The notes under the pieces are model-generated. The model did not search any database. It was not told the DNA's origin and was given only the letters and a program-made list of their open reading frames with translations. The position numbers were made by a program, and so were the translations under genes. DNA of 10,972 nt from Deltaproteobacteria bacterium (lineage in GTDB: Bacteria; Desulfobacterota; Syntrophia; Syntrophales; Fen-1087), in assembly GCA_026388595.1 (NCBI GenBank), contig JAPLJM010000206.1, forward strand, positions 1 to 10,972. Reading direction: 5' to 3'. The first letter of the stretch is position 1. The number at the start of each line of letters is the position of its first letter. Shown one piece after another: positions 8,750 to 10,972 of this stretch.

Positions 8750-9550
8750 CTACAGCCATCGTTTACGCCTTCTGTAGGATTTTACATCCCGATATGATTT
8801 CGCAATGCCCGTGGCCGCCATTCCGAGATAAAACTCTTTAACGTCCGGGTTCTCTGCCAGGTCTTCCGCCCTTCCTTCCATGACGATCTTGCCGTTTTCC
8901 ATGACATAGGCGTAATGGGCCGTCTGCAGCGCCATCCTGGCGTTCTGTTCGACAAGGATGATGGTGGTGGCTTGTTCTTCGTTGATTTTCCGGATGATTT
9001 GAAAAATCTCCCGGACGACCAGGGGCGCCAGGCCCAGCGACGGCTCGTCCAGCAGCAGAAGCTGGGGATGGGCCATCAGCGCCCGTCCCATGACCAGCAT
9101 CTGCAGCTCTCCGCCGCTGCAATAGCCGGCCAGCGCCTTTCGGCGGGTCAGAAGGGCCGGAAAATAGTGATAAACCAATTCCAGGTCCTGCTGATAGGGT
9201 TTCCCCCAACGGGTCGCCGTTCCGACTCGCAGGTTTTCCTCGATGGTCAGATACTTAAAGGGCTGGCGCCCCTCCAGGACCTGAATAATGCCCATGCGGG
9301 TGATGGTTTCCGGCGACTGATTATGAATGGGATGGTCATTGAATACGATCGTCCCGTCGGTGACTTTGCCGTTTTCCGGTTTCAAGAGGCCGGAAATGGC
9401 CTTCAGTGTGGTCGTTTTGCCGGCGCCGTTGCTGCCGAGCAGGGAAACGATATCGCCTTTTTCCACCCGGAGCGACACGCCTTTGAGCACCTGAATCACA
9501 TCGGAATAAACAACGGAAATATTGTTGATCTGGATGAGTGTCTCTTTCAT
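8750..9550 (-). CDS. livF: Branched-chain amino acid type ABC transporter ATP-binding protein LivF
   Basis: LivF is one of the two cytoplasmic ATPases that power Liv-type uptake through the LivH/LivM channel. The 266-residue product has Walker A GSNGAGKT at 39-46, the LivF-typical Q-loop stretch QVLEGRQPFKYLTIEENL at 90-107, the signature CSGGE at 144-148 (Cys where Leu is more usual), Walker B LLLLDEP at 164-170, and LVEQNA at 199-204, where this subfamily carries Gln in place of the H-loop His. A basic tail, YRDVKSYRRRKRWL, ends it. The start at 9550 is preceded by GAGGGAAG, which overlaps the livM TGA; a longer reading to 9610 overlaps livM heavily and is not favoured. Only 11 bases separate livM and livF, so they are co-translated. 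No livG lies between them. The substrate could be an amino acid, an amide or urea, or an aromatic acid; this cannot be read from the ATPase. Confidence 0.94.
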   Translation of the reverse strand: MKETLIQINNISVVYSDVIQVLKGVSLRVEKGDIVSLLGSNGAGKTTTLKAISGLLKPENGKVTDGTIVFNDHPIHNQSPETITRMGIIQVLEGRQPFKYLTIEENLRVGTATRWGKPYQQDLELVYHYFPALLTRRKALAGYCSGGELQMLVMGRALMAHPQLLLLDEPSLGLAPLVVREIFQIIRKINEEQATTIILVEQNARMALQTAHYAYVMENGKIVMEGRAEDLAENPDVKEFYLGMAATGIAKSYRDVKSYRRRKRWL

Positions 9551-9561
9551 CGGGGCTTCCC

Positions 9562-10638
9562 TCAATATGAGAACGGCCACAGCCGGAAACTGGAACGGAC
9601 AATCCGCCAAACCTCAGCCAGTCCGCGGGGTTCGAAAAGAATAAACAGCACAATCGCCAGGCCGAAGGCGAATTCGCGCAGCGGCGCCATATTCAGACCG
9701 GAGCCGCTGAAAACCCCCATATTCATCAGGATCTCCGTGAGCCATCGCAGCACTTCGTTCAGGCCGGTGATAAAAACAGCGCCAAAGATCGATCCGGTGA
9801 TATTGCCCATGCCGCCGATAATGACCATGGCGATATACTCCACCGACAGGCTGAGATTGAAGGGTTCCGTGGTGATGCTGACGCTGTAATAGGCCCAGAG
9901 GGCGCCGGCAAATCCTGCATAGAATGAACTGATGCCGAAGGCCAATAGCTTGTAACGGAAAATGGGAATGCCCATGCCTTCGGCCGCCCGGTCATTGTCC
10001 CGAATGGCGATGAAGGCCCTGCCGTATTTGGTGCGAATCAGATTCACCGCAATCCAGGTCATCCCGATCAGGCAGGCGAAGATGAGAAAGAAGAAGGCTC
10101 TGTCGCCGCTCAATTCCCAGCCCAGCACGCCTGCCTTCGGAAGGGTGATACCCATGGTTCCCTTTGTCAGGCTGTCCCAGTGCAGCAGGATGTATTCAAT
10201 GATGAATTGGCCGGCCAGGGTGGCAATGGTCAGATAGAGCCCCTTCAGCCGCACCGAGGGAATACCGAAGATCATGCCGACCATGGCTGTGATGACAGCG
10301 GAGGCCGGAATGGCCAGGTAAAAGGGGCAATCCAGGGCAGTTGCCAGAATTCCCGCCGCATAGGCGCCGACGCCGAAAAAGGCGCCGTGCCCGAGAGAAA
10401 TCTGCCCTGTAAAACCGATCAAAATATTCAGTCCGATAACGGAAATGGCCGCAATTCCAATCGTATTGAAAACATAGATCATGTAGGGACTGGAAATCCA
10501 GGGGACGATTAAAAAGAGCGTAAAAATCCCGATGCCCAGCCAAAGGCGGCCGAAATCCGTCTCGAAGATTCGCAATTCCTGTTCGTAATGTTCCCGGTAA
10601 TTGCCGCAGGGATGGAATTGCCATTTCTTTATCTTCAT
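9562..10638 (-). CDS. livM: Branched-chain amino acid type ABC transporter permease LivM
   Basis: LivM forms one half of the inner-membrane channel with LivH. The 358-residue product has a hydrophilic N-terminus of about 33 residues (MKIKKWQFHPCGNYREHY...), then roughly eight to ten hydrophobic segments. Family landmarks are GFTGQISLGHGAFFGVGAYA at 75-94, RLKGLYLTIATLA at 130-142, the ATPase-coupling loop TKYGRAFIAIRDNDRAAEGM at 203-222, and IIGGMGNITGSIFGA at 273-287. The N-terminal Cys-Gly form recalls the LivM subtype often found beside CoA-ligase-linked Liv operons in deltaproteobacteria; that link is from general family knowledge. The start at 10638 has AAAGGT upstream; an ATG at 10698 would run back into repeat element B and is rejected. 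Confidence 0.94.
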   Translation of the reverse strand: MKIKKWQFHPCGNYREHYEQELRIFETDFGRLWLGIGIFTLFLIVPWISSPYMIYVFNTIGIAAISVIGLNILIGFTGQISLGHGAFFGVGAYAAGILATALDCPFYLAIPASAVITAMVGMIFGIPSVRLKGLYLTIATLAGQFIIEYILLHWDSLTKGTMGITLPKAGVLGWELSGDRAFFFLIFACLIGMTWIAVNLIRTKYGRAFIAIRDNDRAAEGMGIPIFRYKLLAFGISSFYAGFAGALWAYYSVSITTEPFNLSLSVEYIAMVIIGGMGNITGSIFGAVFITGLNEVLRWLTEILMNMGVFSGSGLNMAPLREFAFGLAIVLFILFEPRGLAEVWRIVRSSFRLWPFSY

Positions 10639-10669
10639 GCTTCTACCTTTTGAGAGATTCGCAAATTGC

Positions 10670-10808
10670 TGAAAAACGATTCGCAAGCGGCAAATCAAAT
10701 GTTTTCCGCCTTTCCAGACGGGATGTCAACGGTTCACAAGTGATTATGATCACCACTGGTCTTCTTCTTAGCGGAAAAGAATTTTGAGTCGCGGTGAACC
10801 GTTTTTCA
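10670..10808. repeat. Dispersed palindromic element, copy B (inside liv operon)
   Basis: It has the same architecture as 8022-8159. The left end is TGAAAAACGATTCGC (10670-10684); the right end 10794-10808 reads TGAAAAACGGTTCAC on the other strand. The inner pair TTTTCCGC (10702-10709) and GCGGAAAA (10771-10778) is perfect over 8 bases. It fills most of the 193-base gap between the livH stop and the livM start, leaving the livM ribosome site intact. No target-site duplication is obvious at either edge. Confidence 0.7.
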
Positions 10809-10831
10809 AAGCGCCTCCATGTAATGGGCTA

Positions 10832-10972
10832 TCATACCCGTTCGATTTCCTTCAGACCGAAGAGGCCATAGGGCTTGACCAGCAGGATAACGACCAGCAC
10901 CATATAGGGCACCACATCCCGCAGTGACGGTGACAGATACCCTCCTGTGAAGGTTTCCAGCAGGCCGATGAT
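10832..10972 (-). CDS. livH: Liv-type ABC transporter permease LivH, C-terminal fragment
   Basis: The last 46 residues of a permease enter from the right edge and end at a TGA (10834-10832). The fragment contains GLLETFTGGYLSPSLRDV, then a hydrophobic helix (VVPYMVLVVILLV) and KPYGLFGLKEIERV. The G-Y-pre-helix pattern and the final K/R-P-x-G-L-F-G motif are characteristic of LivH C-termini. Its position directly upstream of livM supports this. The N-terminal five-sixths or so is outside the window. Confidence 0.85.
   Translation of the reverse strand: MIGLLETFTGGYLSPSLRDVVPYMVLVVILLVKPYGLFGLKEIERV

Noticed and set aside
8915..9889. Long plus-strand open frame (324 codons) opposite livF and livM
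   Set aside because: It spans the junction of two well-identified minus-strand genes, its translation is low-complexity and matches nothing, and GC-biased antisense frames of this length are common.

Overview
The window looks like a housekeeping stretch of a bacterial chromosome, most likely a Desulfobacterota (deltaproteobacterial) anaerobe of the Syntrophus/Smithella type. This placement is inferred from gene style: a RecG with a long N-terminal extension, a Cys-rich L28, an ATP-type long PFK beside purM-purN, and a LivM subtype with a hydrophilic N-terminus, all at about 50% GC. No single marker proves it. I see no tRNA, rRNA, CRISPR array, prophage or insertion-sequence transposase.

Layout. 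Positions 1-1891 (minus) hold the first 630 residues of the DNA helicase RecG; its C-terminus lies off the left edge. A divergent spacer with a good sigma-70 promoter leads into a plus-strand run purM-purN-pfk (2130-5164). The junctions there are tight: purM and purN overlap by one base, and the pfk Shine-Dalgarno overlaps the purN stop. rpmB (ribosomal protein L28) follows at 5232-5429 behind its own candidate promoter. A convergent minus-strand gene for a small exported protein of unknown function (5622-6050) faces rpmB across a strong hairpin. recJ (6257-8002, plus) diverges from that gene.

The right third is on the minus strand. In transcription order it holds the last 46 residues of LivH (branched-chain amino acid type ABC permease), a 190-base gap, LivM, LivF, and then a separately promoted gene for a 91-residue exported or membrane protein that ends in a clear rho-independent terminator (8183-8222). 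No livG or periplasmic binding protein gene lies between livM and livF, so those parts must be elsewhere.

The least explained feature is a pair of related, roughly 138-base palindromic elements. One is after recJ (8022-8159) and one is inside the liv operon between livH and livM (10670-10808). Their ends are inverted repeats, the arms are conserved, the middles have diverged, and one inner stem pair changes in a compensatory way between copies. This looks like a dispersed MITE/REP-like element or a structured RNA family. Everything else is recognisable conserved machinery plus two uncharacterised small secreted or membrane proteins.
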